Source: Anaerolineae bacterium (lineage in GTDB: Bacteria; Chloroflexota; Anaerolineae; Aggregatilineales; Phototrophicaceae). Taken from it: 64,000 nucleotides of DNA. The stretch is taken from positions 124,001 to 188,000 of the forward strand of contig JAJDZV010000009.1 of assembly GCA_022824465.1 (NCBI GenBank). Reading direction: 5' to 3'. The number at the start of each line of letters is the position of its first letter. Position 1 is the stretch's first letter. Below are positions 1 through 9,153 of the stretch, piece after piece. The notes beneath the pieces were generated by a model. It searched no databases and was not told where the DNA came from. It was given only the letters and a program-made list of their open reading frames with translations. The position numbers and the translations under genes are program-made.

Positions 1-1380
1 TTGAATTGTCTGGACGATGGCGTTCCACTTGGCGGTTTCGTTGACGTAGATCAGATCATTCTGGTCGTCGCGGACGACGGGCTGATGGGTGGGGATGGGC
101 ACGACCTCTAGTTCATAGGTCTTCTCGAATTCTTCCGCTTCGGTAAGCGCGGTGCCTGTCATGCCGGCGAGTTTGTCGTACATGCGGAAGAAGTTCTGAA
201 AGGTGATGGTCGCCATGGTGATGTTTTCACGGCGGATTTGCACACCCTCCTTGGCTTCGATGGCTTGGTGCAAACCTTCGGAGAAGCGGCGCCCTGGCAT
301 GAGGCGCCCGGTGAAGTCATCAACGATGACGACTTCGCCGTTCTGAACGATGTATTCCTTGTCGTTCTGGAAGAGCGTTTGCGCGCGCAAGCAGTTGTCG
401 AGGTAGGGCAGCATCTCGGCATTATCGGGGTGATAAAGCTGGGCAACGCCGAGCGCTTTCTCGACCTTTTCCACACCTTGCTCGGTGAGATAGACGATGC
501 GGTCGGCGATATCGAGAACGTAGTCGCCATCGGGGGCTTCGGCTTCGACGCTGTCTTCGCTGCTTTTCTTGAGGCGCTTGACGATCGAGGCGAAACGGCG
601 ATAGAAGTCGGAGGGTTCGTCGGAGGGGCCGGAGATGATCAGCGGCGTGCGCGCTTCGTCGATGAGGATGTTGTCCACTTCGTCGACGATGGCATAGCGC
701 AGTTCGCGCTGCACGAGGCGGTCGTGAGTCAGCACCATGTTATCGCGCAGGTAGTCGAAGCCAAATTCGTTATTGGTGCCATAAAGAATATCGGCGCGGT
801 AGGCGTCTCGGCGGCTTATTGGGCGCAGGTTTTGATAGCGGGCGTCATCAGAGATGAAATCGGGATCGAAAAGGAAAGAGCCGCTATCGGGCTGACCGCC
901 GGTATTCTGGATGACCGCGGCGGACAAGCCGACCAAGTGATAGATGGGACCCATGAATTGCAGGCCGTGCTTGCTCAAGTAGTCGTTGGGCGTGACGAGA
1001 TGGGCGCCCTGCGCCAGCAGTGCGTTGAGATAAAGCGGCAGGGTGGCGACGAGGGTCTTGCCTTCGCCGGTTTTCATTTCGGCGATGCGGCCCTCGTGCA
1101 GAACGATGCCGCCGATAAGCTGGACATCATAGTGGCGCAAGCCGATGGTGCGGACGGAGGCTTCGCGCACGAGCGCAAAGGCTTCGGGCAGGATATCTTC
1201 CATGCTTGCGCCACTTTGCAGTTGCTGCTTGAAGCTGGCGGATTTGGCTCGCAATTGCTCATCGCTGAGCCGCTGCATGGCGGGCTCGAGGGCGTTGATC
1301 TCGTCTACCCGCGCCTGGTATGCGGAAAGCGCCTTCTCCATCGGATCGCCGAATACTCTTTTGACGATGTTGCGGAACAT
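1..1380 (-). CDS. secA: Preprotein translocase ATPase SecA (5' part, cut by window edge)
   Basis: The motor ATPase drives secretory proteins through SecYEG at the cytoplasmic membrane. The 460 codons present cover NBD1, the preprotein cross-linking region and the start of NBD2; the C-terminus lies outside the window. The protein opens MFRNIVKRVFGDPMEKAL. Walker A is MKTGEGKT and Walker B is IVDEVDN followed by EARTPLIISGP. The conserved YGTNNEFGFDYLRDN block is present. Just before that block lies an extra stretch of about 25 residues (GSFLFDPDFISDDARYQNL and onward) that E. coli SecA lacks; I recall similar insertions in Chloroflexota. The gene lies 85 bp downstream of the VTT gene in the same direction. 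Identity is certain. Confidence 0.97.
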   Translation of the reverse strand, partial: MFRNIVKRVFGDPMEKALSAYQARVDEINALEPAMQRLSDEQLRAKSASFKQQLQSGASMEDILPEAFALVREASVRTIGLRHYDVQLIGGIVLHEGRIAEMKTGEGKTLVATLPLYLNALLAQGAHLVTPNDYLSKHGLQFMGPIYHLVGLSAAVIQNTGGQPDSGSFLFDPDFISDDARYQNLRPISRRDAYRADILYGTNNEFGFDYLRDNMVLTHDRLVQRELRYAIVDEVDNILIDEARTPLIISGPSDEPSDFYRRFASIVKRLKKSSEDSVEAEAPDGDYVLDIADRIVYLTEQGVEKVEKALGVAQLYHPDNAEMLPYLDNCLRAQTLFQNDKEYIVQNGEVVIVDDFTGRLMPGRRFSEGLHQAIEAKEGVQIRRENITMATITFQNFFRMYDKLAGMTGTALTEAEEFEKTYELEVVPIPTHQPVVRDDQNDLIYVNETAKWNAIVQTIQ

Positions 1381-1465
1381 GGGTCCTCGCGCAATCTGGG
1401 TTGGCTGGCTAGGCTTGATTATATCATACGAGCGTTGACGAGCTTTCGACGCAGGCTTCCGCCCA

Positions 1466-2194
1466 TCAGTGCCTCGATACGAGCATGCTTCGCAGGCGGA
1501 CGATCAGTCCGGATATCTGGCGACGGAAAAGCAAATAGACGACGAAGGCTAGAGCCGTCCCGACATAAAGGAGCAGAAGAACATCCTGGCTTTGCGCCGC
1601 CCGGCTTCCGATGAGCACGAAGATGTATGTCGGGATCAAGCCGCCGATAAAGGAGACGGCGATATAGACCAAGAGCCGGATATGCCCGAAGCCGACGGCA
1701 TAGCTGATGAAATCGTAGACAGAAAAGAGCAGCAGCCGCGCCGCCAAGAGCGACTTCCAATCATCGAGATAGCGTTCGTAGAAACGGTCAATGCGCAGCA
1801 GTGCCTCGGCGCCGACGAAGCGTCTGACGATGCGCCTTCCTAGCAGCCGGGCGATCAAGACATTGATGGCCCCGCCAATCACCTCGCCCACAACCGAATA
1901 AAGTGTGCCGGGAATCACGCCGAATACGACGCCGGAAGCGAACTGGATGGGACCGGCCGAGAGCGGGGCGAAGGTGAAGGTCAGCGCTTTGAGGCTGACG
2001 AACACCAACGGGCCCCAAAAGCCCGCATCGGCAATCATGAGCTGCAGCTGGTCGATGCCGACGGCGTTCACAAAGCCGTAGAGCAGCGTCAAGAGCCCGA
2101 GGAATCCAGCGCCGCTGACTAGCAAAACCGGCGTCGAAATCGGAGCGACTGAATCGCTTCCGGTGGTCGGTATGGCTGGTTCAGATTTACTCAT
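1466..2194 (-). CDS. VTT/DedA-like (TVP38/TMEM64-type) membrane protein
   Basis: This 242-residue integral membrane protein has about five or six hydrophobic segments. The central block runs from FAPLSAGPIQFASGVVFG through GEVIGGAINVLIARLLGR. It matches the VTT (SNARE-associated) domain, whose members are thought to move or scramble lipids or to support membrane homeostasis. The N-terminal ~20 residues are polar and probably cytoplasmic. Its ATG overlaps the end of prs by 8 nt (ATGAGTAA), which suggests translational coupling. The family is clear, but the substrate and exact role cannot be read from sequence. Confidence 0.85.
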   Translation of the reverse strand: MSKSEPAIPTTGSDSVAPISTPVLLVSGAGFLGLLTLLYGFVNAVGIDQLQLMIADAGFWGPLVFVSLKALTFTFAPLSAGPIQFASGVVFGVIPGTLYSVVGEVIGGAINVLIARLLGRRIVRRFVGAEALLRIDRFYERYLDDWKSLLAARLLLFSVYDFISYAVGFGHIRLLVYIAVSFIGGLIPTYIFVLIGSRAAQSQDVLLLLYVGTALAFVVYLLFRRQISGLIVRLRSMLVSRH

Positions 2195-3260
2195 TGAATA
2201 GGGCGCCGACGCTTCGGCCTTCGTGAGCGCGCAGGATGACCTCGCCGAGCAGGGGCGCCAATGAGAGCACGGTCATATTGGGCAGCCGCTTCTCTTCGGG
2301 CACAGGCAAGGTATTGGTGAAGATGATCTCGCGCAGGTCCAGAGAGGCGAAACGCTCGTAGGCTCTTTCGGAGAAGAAGGGATGCGTGAAGGCGAAGAGC
2401 ACATCCTTGGCGCCATGATCGCGCACGACATTCACCGCTTCGACAACGCTGCCGGCGGTGTTGACTTCATCATCGACGAGGAGCACATTTTTGCCTTCGA
2501 CGTTGCCGATTAGCGAGAGGGCGCTGGGGTTTTCGGCGTTGTCGACGCGGCGTTTCTCGACGAAAGCCAGCGGCACGCCCAGAATCTGCGCCCAGTTGCG
2601 CCCCTTCTTGGCGAAGCCCAGATCCGTCGCCACGACGACCAGGTCAGTTAATTCGCCCCGGCGCATCTTCTGCTGGACATAGTCGCTCATGAGGTGCATG
2701 GCGGTGAGGGCGTCGCCCGGGATATTGAAGAAGCCCTGGATTTGACCGGAGTGCAGATCGAAGGTCATATAACGATCGACGCCCGCGACCTCTATGATGT
2801 TCGCCACCAGGCGCGCCGAAATCGGCACGCGCGGCTGGTCTTTCTGGTCCGAGCGGGTATAGCTCATATATGGCACGACCAGATTGATGCGCCAGGCGGA
2901 GTCCCGTTTGAGCGCGTCTATCATGATCAGCATTTCCATGAAGTTGTCGTGCACGGGCGACGCCATCGTCTGCACCAAATAGACATCCTTGCCACGAACG
3001 CTCTCCTCGAGCTTGATGAAGATATTCTCGTTGGAGAAAACCGCGCGCGTGTATATGCCGGGCTTGATATTGTATTCGGAGATCCTACAGATGTAGTCGA
3101 CTATCTCCTGACCCAAATCCTGCGATGCGCTGCCGCAGAATACTTTCATCGAGCCGAAACGCATGGTCGACGAGAGCTGCAATTCTTCCTGATCGTCGAT
3201 GGCGGCGGGCTCGGGATGAAACTTCGCTCCGGGGACTTTCACCATGTCAGTCATTTGCAT
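2187..3260 (-). CDS. prs: Ribose-phosphate pyrophosphokinase (PRPP synthetase), divergent
   Basis: The enzyme makes PRPP from ribose-5-phosphate and ATP for nucleotide, His and Trp synthesis. The PRPP-binding loop is VLLVDDEVNTAGSV, the flexible-loop region ends in LAFVEKRR, and DLHSGQIQGFF and VPISARLVANII match the family. The usual YARQDRR block is altered to YTRSDQK, and the DDxIDTAGT signature reads DDEVNTAGS, so this is a divergent member. The fold normally starts near MKVFCGSAS, 37 residues into this call. The frame stays open to a TTG at 3290. I chose the ATG at 3260, but ATGs at 3164 and 3149 also fit and none has a strong ribosome site. An extended -10 box (TGG TATCAT, 3370-3378) lies upstream. 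Confidence 0.9.
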   Translation of the reverse strand: MQMTDMVKVPGAKFHPEPAAIDDQEELQLSSTMRFGSMKVFCGSASQDLGQEIVDYICRISEYNIKPGIYTRAVFSNENIFIKLEESVRGKDVYLVQTMASPVHDNFMEMLIMIDALKRDSAWRINLVVPYMSYTRSDQKDQPRVPISARLVANIIEVAGVDRYMTFDLHSGQIQGFFNIPGDALTAMHLMSDYVQQKMRRGELTDLVVVATDLGFAKKGRNWAQILGVPLAFVEKRRVDNAENPSALSLIGNVEGKNVLLVDDEVNTAGSVVEAVNVVRDHGAKDVLFAFTHPFFSERAYERFASLDLREIIFTNTLPVPEEKRLPNMTVLSLAPLLGEVILRAHEGRSVGALFNE

Positions 3261-3523
3261 TTGTTTCACGACGGCTCCAGATTGCGGCAAATTACGGCGG
3301 AATTGGTAGTTAGCCTGCAGCGCGTGGACCGCGGCTTGCCCGTCAATCTTGCGCGCGGCTATGCCTCTGATGATACCAGCAAGTTAGACTTGGCACATAG
3401 AGTCAAGGGCGAGGCGGGAAAGGGGCTTATTCTTCGCCGGGTTTGGCGATCCAGAAGCCTTAAGACGTTGTTGCGCTGTCCGACCAATAGCAAATCAAGC
3501 GCAAGAGACGGGACCACCAAAAT

Positions 3524-3554
3524 GAAAAACGCCCATCGCTTTGAGATGAGCGTT
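3524..3554 (-). terminator. Intrinsic terminator of the thioredoxin gene
   Basis: On the - strand, AACGCTCATC and GATGGGCGTT form a 10-bp stem with one G-U pair and a 7-nt loop, followed directly by a short U run. It sits 22 bp past the thioredoxin stop codon, where a Rho-independent terminator is expected. The rest of 3291-3523 shows no gene, only a possible weak prs promoter. Confidence 0.8.
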
Positions 3555-3576
3555 TCGCGTGACTGGCGGCAATGGG

Positions 3577-3903
3577 CTAAATATGCGCCGCCAGTTTGCT
3601 GACGATTGTGCCTTTTGGCTTGAAGCCAGTGATCCGCTCGACGGCGTCGCCGCCTTTGAACAAGATCAGCGTAGGGATGCTCATGACACCGTAATCCGAC
3701 AAGATCTCGATGTTTTCGTCGGCATCGACTTTGGCGACGCGCAACTTGCCTTCATATTCGGTCGCAATTTCATCGACGATGGGCGCGATCATCTTGCAGG
3801 GACCACACCACTCCGCCCAGAAATCGACCAATACCGGCGTGCTGCTCTGGAGCACCTCGCTCTGGAATTCTTCTCCGCTGACTTCGATTGTCTTGGCGCC
3901 CAT
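3577..3903 (-). CDS. trxA: Thioredoxin
   Basis: This cytosolic dithiol-disulfide reductase has 108 residues, the standard length. The active site is WAEWCGPCKM. FWAEWCGPCK follows a beta strand ending PVLVD, and the cis-Pro loop is GVMSIPTLILFKGG. The frame extends upstream to 3999, but the ATG at 3903 follows a good ribosome site (AGGAGAG, about 9 nt away) and gives the canonical N-terminus MGAKTIEVSG. The gene is monocistronic by layout, with a terminator behind it and a divergent hrcA upstream. Confidence 0.95.
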   Translation of the reverse strand: MGAKTIEVSGEEFQSEVLQSSTPVLVDFWAEWCGPCKMIAPIVDEIATEYEGKLRVAKVDADENIEILSDYGVMSIPTLILFKGGDAVERITGFKPKGTIVSKLAAHI

Positions 3904-4144
3904 GTTGTATTCTCTCCTGGGTCTATTGGCAATGTTGACAGTTGTCTCTGATTGCCGTTGTCGCTTGTCTATGACACTGACGAACGGCGCTTTGAACATC
4001 TTACATCAGAACTTTGTCTGAGCGCGATACGGAGCATTTGGATCGCCTCGCGGGTGTGGCGCCTGGCTCGATCCTGGTTTGTGCATCGCTGTGGCGCGTG
4101 TTAGCATCTATTGCATCTACGCAGCGGATACCGCGCTTCAACAT

Positions 4145-5236
4145 ATGAACGATGAGCGCCAGTTGCCGGGCTTGAGCAGCCGCCAGGAAGACATCCTTAC
4201 CTGTATCGTGCAGGCTTATTCGGAGAAACCCGAGCCAGTGGGTTCGCGCTATCTTGTGGAGAACTACCAGCTCAACATCAGTTCAGCGACCGTGCGCAAC
4301 GAAATGGCGCAACTGGAGGACATGGGCTATATCGCCGCGCCGCATACTTCAGCCGGGCGCGTGCCGACGGCAGCCGGTTTCCGCTATTTTGTCCGGCGCC
4401 TGCTGCAAACGCGCAGCCTGACGCTTGGCGAGCAGAGCCATATATCCGAGCGGGTGGGAACGCTGCAGAGCGGGATGGAGCAATGGATGCGGCGGACGGC
4501 GGCCTTGCTGGCGCGCTCGGTGCAGACGGCCTCAATCGTGACCCCGCCGGTATCCCAGGCGAATTCTTTCAAGCACGTGGAGTTGATTGCCATACAGGGT
4601 CGGCTGGCGCTGATGGTGCTGGTGCTAAATAGCGGCAGCGTGCACCAGCGCATGCTCACCCTGGCTGAGCCAGTGCCACAAGCGCAATTGGGCGAAGCCG
4701 CCAAACGCATCAACGAGACCTGCGCCGACGTGGGCGCGCAGCAAGTGCGATTGCGCAGCATCAACCTGCCGATGCTCGAGCGCGAAGTGGCGGAATTGAC
4801 GGCGGAACTAATCGAGAACGTCGACAATAATCGGGCGCGCTTCATCTATCGCGATGGGCTGAGCCGGCTGATGGGCAGCTTCGCCGATGAAGAAGGCGCC
4901 CAGCAGGCGATGCGCATCCTGGAAGAGCATACCGTGCTCAATGCACTGCTGACGGAACTGCTGGAGCGATTGCCCGCGGCTGACGGCAGCGATGAAGACG
5001 TGCGAGTGATGATCGCCGGCGACGGGCGCTACGAGAATCTAAGCCGAACGAGCATGGTGCTCAGCCGTTACGGCGATCCGGCGAAAATGAGCGGCGCGAT
5101 CGGCGTGTTGGGTCCGACGCATATCAATTACGGGCATGCCATCAGTACGGTGCGGTACGTCTCCAACTTGATGACGAATGTGTTGGCAACGCTGTATCAA
5201 GACGGGGCGGAAGAGGCCGGCCCGCCCAGTATATAA
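4145..5236 (+). CDS. hrcA: Heat-inducible transcription repressor HrcA
   Basis: HrcA represses class I heat-shock operons by binding CIRCE operators. The N-terminal winged helix reads VGSRYLVENYQLNISSATVR and continues NEMAQLEDMGYIAAPHTSAGR, which is diagnostic. The C-terminal half contains GAIGVLGPTHINYGHAISTV, the usual ligand-domain end. From the ATG at 4145 it has 363 residues, slightly longer than typical; an in-frame start at 4079 would add 22 atypical residues. It heads hrcA-grpE-dnaK-dnaJ. I could not find a CIRCE inverted repeat (TTAGCACTC-N9-GAGTGCTAA) upstream of hrcA, grpE, dnaK or dnaJ, so its operator here is unclear. Confidence 0.93.
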   Translation: MNDERQLPGLSSRQEDILTCIVQAYSEKPEPVGSRYLVENYQLNISSATVRNEMAQLEDMGYIAAPHTSAGRVPTAAGFRYFVRRLLQTRSLTLGEQSHISERVGTLQSGMEQWMRRTAALLARSVQTASIVTPPVSQANSFKHVELIAIQGRLALMVLVLNSGSVHQRMLTLAEPVPQAQLGEAAKRINETCADVGAQQVRLRSINLPMLEREVAELTAELIENVDNNRARFIYRDGLSRLMGSFADEEGAQQAMRILEEHTVLNALLTELLERLPAADGSDEDVRVMIAGDGRYENLSRTSMVLSRYGDPAKMSGAIGVLGPTHINYGHAISTVRYVSNLMTNVLATLYQDGAEEAGPPSI

Positions 5237-5285
5237 TCTTCGTAAGACTTCCGCCGGTTGCCTCGAAAAGCGCGTTTTTCCCGCC

Positions 5286-5320
5286 TATAATCGTGCCGAT
5301 TCTGATATGAGTCATATAAT
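5286..5320 (+). promoter_or_regulatory. Candidate promoter region upstream of grpE (two TATAAT boxes)
   Basis: Perfect TATAAT hexamers occur at 5286-5291 and 5315-5320 in the 134-bp space between hrcA and grpE, and a third overlaps the hrcA stop at 5232-5237. No good -35 box stands 16-18 bp upstream of any of them. The hexamers could let grpE-dnaK be transcribed separately from hrcA. Evidence is limited to the -10 matches. Confidence 0.4.
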
Positions 5321-5370
5321 TTCCTGCCATAATGACCGCAAGATTGAATTGCCCGGCGGAGAGGAAATCC

Positions 5371-5970
5371 ATGAGCGATGTGAAGACGCCTGCAAACGAT
5401 AAGGAGCGCGAGGACGAAACCCCCGCGGCAAACGCGGACGCCGACGAGGCCGCTGAGCCGGTTGCGGCGGTCGAGGCGGCGCCGGAAGCGGAACTGGAAT
5501 TGCCGGAAGGCGCGAATCTGATTGCGATGTTGATTGAAGCGCAAACGGAAGCGCAGACCAACAAAGACGGCTGGCAGCGCGCCCGCGCCGAGTTCGCCAA
5601 CTACAAGAAGCGCACCGACCGCGAACGCAGCGAGTTATTCCAGCGGGCGGCCCTCGATACTTTGAAGGGCCTACTGCCGATCATTGACGACTTCGACCGC
5701 GCCTTTGACAGCGTGCCGGAAGGCATCGGCGATGACCCCTGGCTCGGCGGCGTTTCGATGATTCAGCGCAAGTTTATGACCCTGCTGGAGCAGTATGCGG
5801 TCGAGGCGATCGATCCAACCGGCGAGCTCTTCGATCCGCAATGGCATCAAGCTATCGGCGCAGAGGCAAGCGACGAAGTCGAGAGCGGGCATGTGATCGA
5901 GACCCTGCAAAAAGGCTATCGCGCTGGCGACAGTGTGCTGCGGCTTGCCTTGGTCAAAGTGGCCAGTTGA
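5371..5970 (+). CDS. grpE: Nucleotide exchange factor GrpE
   Basis: GrpE releases ADP from DnaK during the chaperone cycle. It has 199 residues with an acidic Ala/Glu-rich N-terminus, a coiled-coil helix (RARAEFANYKKRTDRERSE) and the C-terminal beta domain with GELFDPQWHQAIG and VIETLQKGYRAGDSVLRLA. The ATG at 5371 follows GGAGAGGAAA and is preferred to the upstream frame opening at 5332. It is followed 51 bp later by dnaK. Confidence 0.95.
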   Translation: MSDVKTPANDKEREDETPAANADADEAAEPVAAVEAAPEAELELPEGANLIAMLIEAQTEAQTNKDGWQRARAEFANYKKRTDRERSELFQRAALDTLKGLLPIIDDFDRAFDSVPEGIGDDPWLGGVSMIQRKFMTLLEQYAVEAIDPTGELFDPQWHQAIGAEASDEVESGHVIETLQKGYRAGDSVLRLALVKVAS

Positions 5971-6021
5971 GCGCGCCGGGATACGATAGACAGGCGAAGA
6001 ACCTGACAAGGAGCAATGAAC

Positions 6022-7893
6022 ATGGGAAGAATAATCGGAATCGACCTGGGCACAACCAATTCGGTCGTCGCTGTGATGGAAGGCGGCGAACCCACCGTGA
6101 TTCCATCGTCTGAGGGCGGCAATTTGATACCGTCGGTGGTCGCTATCAACACCAAAACCGGCGAGCGCCTGGTGGGCCGGGTGGCGCGCAACCAAGCAGT
6201 GGTCAACCCGGAGAACACCGTATTCTCGGTCAAGCGCTTCATCGGGCGCAAGTTCAGCGATGCGGAAGTGGCTGACGGCGCCAAGCTGGTGCCCTACGAG
6301 GTATCGGCGGCGTCAAACGGCGATGTGCGCATACGGCTGAACGACCGCGACTACAGCGCGCCGGAGATTTCGGCGATGGTATTGCAGAAGATCAAGGCGG
6401 ACGCGGAATCCTATCTGGGCGAGACGGTCGATCAAGCGGTCATCACGGTACCCGCCTACTTTAACGACGCCCAACGCAACGCCACCAAGGACGCGGGCAA
6501 AATCGCCGGACTGGAAGTGTTGCGCATCATCAACGAACCGACAGCCTCGAGCCTGTCATTTGGCTTGGGCGACCGTAACGAAGGCATCATCGCCGTATAT
6601 GACCTGGGCGGCGGCACCTTCGATATATCCATCCTTGAAGTGGCTGATGGCGTCTTCGAGGTGAAGTCAACAAACGGCGATACCTATCTGGGCGGCGATA
6701 ACTTCGATGACCGCGTCATCACCTGGATCGCCGAGCAATTCCAGCAGGAGAACGGCATCGACTTGCGCAGTGACCGGCAGGCGCTGCAGCGCTTGAAGGA
6801 GGCGGCTGAGAAAGCCAAGATTGAACTGTCATCCACCTTGAGCGCCGAGATCAACCTGCCCTTCATCACCGCCGACGCCAGCGGACCGAAGCACCTGAAC
6901 ATGACCTTGACCCGCGCCAAGCTGGAAAGCCTGGTGGACGAGCTGGTTCAGCGCTCAATTGAGCCTTGTCGGCTGGCATTGAAGGACGCGGGACTGTCAA
7001 CCAGTGATGTCGACGCCGTGCTGCTTGTCGGCGGCATGACGCGGATGCCAGCGATTCAGGAAGCGGTTCAGAAGTTCTTCGGCAAGGAGCCGACCAAGGG
7101 CGTCAATCCGGACGAGGTCGTGGCTTTGGGCGCGGCGATTCAAGCCGGCGTGCTCGGCGGCGATGTCAAGGATATCCTGCTGCTGGATGTGACGCCGCTG
7201 ACACTCAGCGTCGAGACCTTGGGCGCGGTGGCCACGCCCATGATCGAGCGCAATACCACCATCCCGAGCAAGAAGTCGCAGATATACTCTACGGCGGCTG
7301 ACAATCAGACGCAGGTGGAGATTCATATCGTGCAAGGCGAGCGGCCGATGGCGGCTGACAACAAGTCGCTCGGTCGCTTCATCCTGGATGGCATCCCGCC
7401 CGCCATGCGCGGCTTGCCGCAGATTGAAGTCACCTTTGATATCGACGCCAACGGCATCCTCAACGTCAGCGCCAAGGACAAGGCCACGGGACGCGAGCAG
7501 GCGATCACAATCACGGCGAGCAGCGGGCTTTCGGACGACGAGGTCGACCGGATGGTGGCTGAGGCCGAGAAATTCGCCAGCGAAGACTCCGAGCGTAAGG
7601 AGCAGGCCGAGGTCAAGAATCAAGCGGAAGGCGCGATCTTCCAAGCCGAGAAGCTGATCAGCGAGAATCGCGACAAGCTGCCGGCCGACGCTGTGACACA
7701 GACGGAAGAGAAGATTGCTGCGGTCAAGCAGGTCAACGACAGCGGCGGCGTCAGCGAGATCAAGGCGGCGACCGAGGCGCTGATGGCGCAATTGCAGACC
7801 CTGGGCGCTCAGATGCACCAAGCGGCGGCGCAAGACGAACAGCCGGCGCCGGAAGAGGAAGATGTCATCGACGCCGAGTTCAGCGAGACCTAA
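6022..7893 (+). CDS. dnaK: Molecular chaperone DnaK (Hsp70)
   Basis: This is the ATP-dependent Hsp70 that folds and protects cytosolic proteins with DnaJ and GrpE. It has 623 residues. The N-terminus is [20 protein letters not shown]. The phosphate-binding signatures [16 protein letters not shown] and [17 protein letters not shown] are intact, and the substrate domain contains [12 protein letters not shown]. The tail is the acidic [13 protein letters not shown]. Two ATGs compete: the one at 6022 lies 8 nt after AAGGAG, while the one at 6016 is only 2 nt after it, so 6022 is chosen. Confidence 0.98.
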   Translation: MGRIIGIDLGTTNSVVAVMEGGEPTVIPSSEGGNLIPSVVAINTKTGERLVGRVARNQAVVNPENTVFSVKRFIGRKFSDAEVADGAKLVPYEVSAASNGDVRIRLNDRDYSAPEISAMVLQKIKADAESYLGETVDQAVITVPAYFNDAQRNATKDAGKIAGLEVLRIINEPTASSLSFGLGDRNEGIIAVYDLGGGTFDISILEVADGVFEVKSTNGDTYLGGDNFDDRVITWIAEQFQQENGIDLRSDRQALQRLKEAAEKAKIELSSTLSAEINLPFITADASGPKHLNMTLTRAKLESLVDELVQRSIEPCRLALKDAGLSTSDVDAVLLVGGMTRMPAIQEAVQKFFGKEPTKGVNPDEVVALGAAIQAGVLGGDVKDILLLDVTPLTLSVETLGAVATPMIERNTTIPSKKSQIYSTAADNQTQVEIHIVQGERPMAADNKSLGRFILDGIPPAMRGLPQIEVTFDIDANGILNVSAKDKATGREQAITITASSGLSDDEVDRMVAEAEKFASEDSERKEQAEVKNQAEGAIFQAEKLISENRDKLPADAVTQTEEKIAAVKQVNDSGGVSEIKAATEALMAQLQTLGAQMHQAAAQDEQPAPEEEDVIDAEFSET

Positions 7894-7916
7894 GCGGCAA
7901 TGTGACGGAGCGATAG

Positions 7917-7944
7917 AACGGGGTATATTAACATATGCCCCGTT
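7917..7944 (+). terminator. Strong hairpin between dnaK and dnaJ (terminator or attenuator)
   Basis: AACGGGGTATAT and ATATGCCCCGTT form a 12-bp stem with one G-U pair and a 4-nt TAAC loop, 24 bp after the dnaK stop. Only three Ts follow, so it may be a weak terminator, an mRNA-stabilising 3' end or a partial attenuator that lowers dnaJ relative to dnaK. The symmetric arms would also suit an operator. Confidence 0.55.
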
Positions 7945-8001
7945 TCGCATAAGGCTAACTGAGCAGCGATATGTCGAGCGAGATATTACAGGGATTTCTT
8001 C

Positions 8002-9153
8002 ATGCCTAGAGATTATTACGAGGTGCTCGGCGTATCGCGGGGCGCGGACGAGCGCGAGATTAAAGGCGCCTTCAGGCGGCTGGCGCGGCAGTATCACCCC
8101 GATGTCAGCAGCGAAGCCGGCGCCGAAGACAAGTTCAAAGAGATCAACGAAGCCTACGAAGTGCTTTCCGATGAAGACAAGCGGGCGCGTTATGACCGCT
8201 TTGGGCACGCCGGCGTCAATGGCGCGGGCGGCTTCAGCGGCGGCATGGGCGGATTCGGCTTCGACGACTTCGGCGATATCTTTGAGGTCTTCAACAGCGC
8301 GTTTGGCGGCAGCGGGGCATCGCGAAGGCGGAGCGCGACACGGGGACGCGACCGGCGCGTCGATGTGACGATTGACTTCGTCGAGGCGGTATTCGGCGTC
8401 GAGAAAGAGGTCGAGCTTCAGCGGTTGGAGACTTGCGACAGCTGCGATGGCGTCGGCGCCGCCGAGGGCAGCCGGCCGTCGACTTGCTCGCGCTGCAACG
8501 GGAGCGGCCAGACACGGGTTCGGCAGCAAACACTTTTGGGCGCTATGGAAATGGCGCGCCCCTGCCCCAACTGCGGCGGCCAGGGCCAGGTTATTTCCAA
8601 TCCCTGCCGCAACTGCGATGGCTCGGGACGGAGGCGCAAGCGGGCGGTGCTGAACGTCAAGATTCCCGCCGGCGTCAGCGAAGGCATCCAGATTCAGGTG
8701 CGCGGCGACGGCGACGCGGGCGAGCGCGGGGCGCCGCCAGGCAACCTCTTCGTGGTAGTGCACGTCAGAGACCACGCGTATTTCAAGCGCCGAGAGCACG
8801 ACATCATCCTTGATATCAGCATCAATATCGCGCAGGCCGCGCTTGGCGATCGGGTAACGGTGGAGTCTGTCGACGGTCCCCAGGAACTTTCGATTCCGCC
8901 GGGCACCCAGACGGGCAAGGTCTTCCGGCTCCGCGGCAAGGGCTTTCCGCGCCTGCGCTCGGATGGCAGCAGTTCGGGGCGCGGCGATCAAATGGTTTAC
9001 GTGCAGGTGGCGACGCCCACCCGGCTGAGCGAGCAGCAGCGCGAATTGTTCGAGCGGCTGGCGGAGACATTTGGGCGCGAGCCCGCGCCACAGAGCGCCG
9101 GCCGCGGCTTCTTCGACAAAGTGATGGACTTCCTCGCCGGCGATGACGACTAG
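8002..9153 (+). CDS. dnaJ: Chaperone DnaJ (Hsp40, type I)
   Basis: DnaJ is the co-chaperone that delivers substrates to DnaK and stimulates its ATPase. It has 383 residues: a J domain (1-70) with the HPD motif in RQYHPDVSS, a Gly/Phe-rich linker, and four zinc-binding repeats CDSCDGVG, CSRCNGSG, CPNCGGQG and CRNCDGSG. The two C-terminal beta-barrel domains follow, and the tail is acidic. Its last 11 nt overlap prmA. Confidence 0.97.
   Translation: MPRDYYEVLGVSRGADEREIKGAFRRLARQYHPDVSSEAGAEDKFKEINEAYEVLSDEDKRARYDRFGHAGVNGAGGFSGGMGGFGFDDFGDIFEVFNSAFGGSGASRRRSATRGRDRRVDVTIDFVEAVFGVEKEVELQRLETCDSCDGVGAAEGSRPSTCSRCNGSGQTRVRQQTLLGAMEMARPCPNCGGQGQVISNPCRNCDGSGRRRKRAVLNVKIPAGVSEGIQIQVRGDGDAGERGAPPGNLFVVVHVRDHAYFKRREHDIILDISINIAQAALGDRVTVESVDGPQELSIPPGTQTGKVFRLRGKGFPRLRSDGSSSGRGDQMVYVQVATPTRLSEQQRELFERLAETFGREPAPQSAGRGFFDKVMDFLAGDDD

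Noticed and set aside
238..1614. Long open frame on the + strand (458 codons)
   Set aside because: It lies antisense to secA, has no family pattern, and its residues follow from the codon bias of the - strand gene.
6997..8991. 664-codon open frame on the - strand
   Set aside because: It is antisense to dnaK and dnaJ across their boundary, and its His/Leu/Ala/Arg-rich sequence is a GC-bias shadow.
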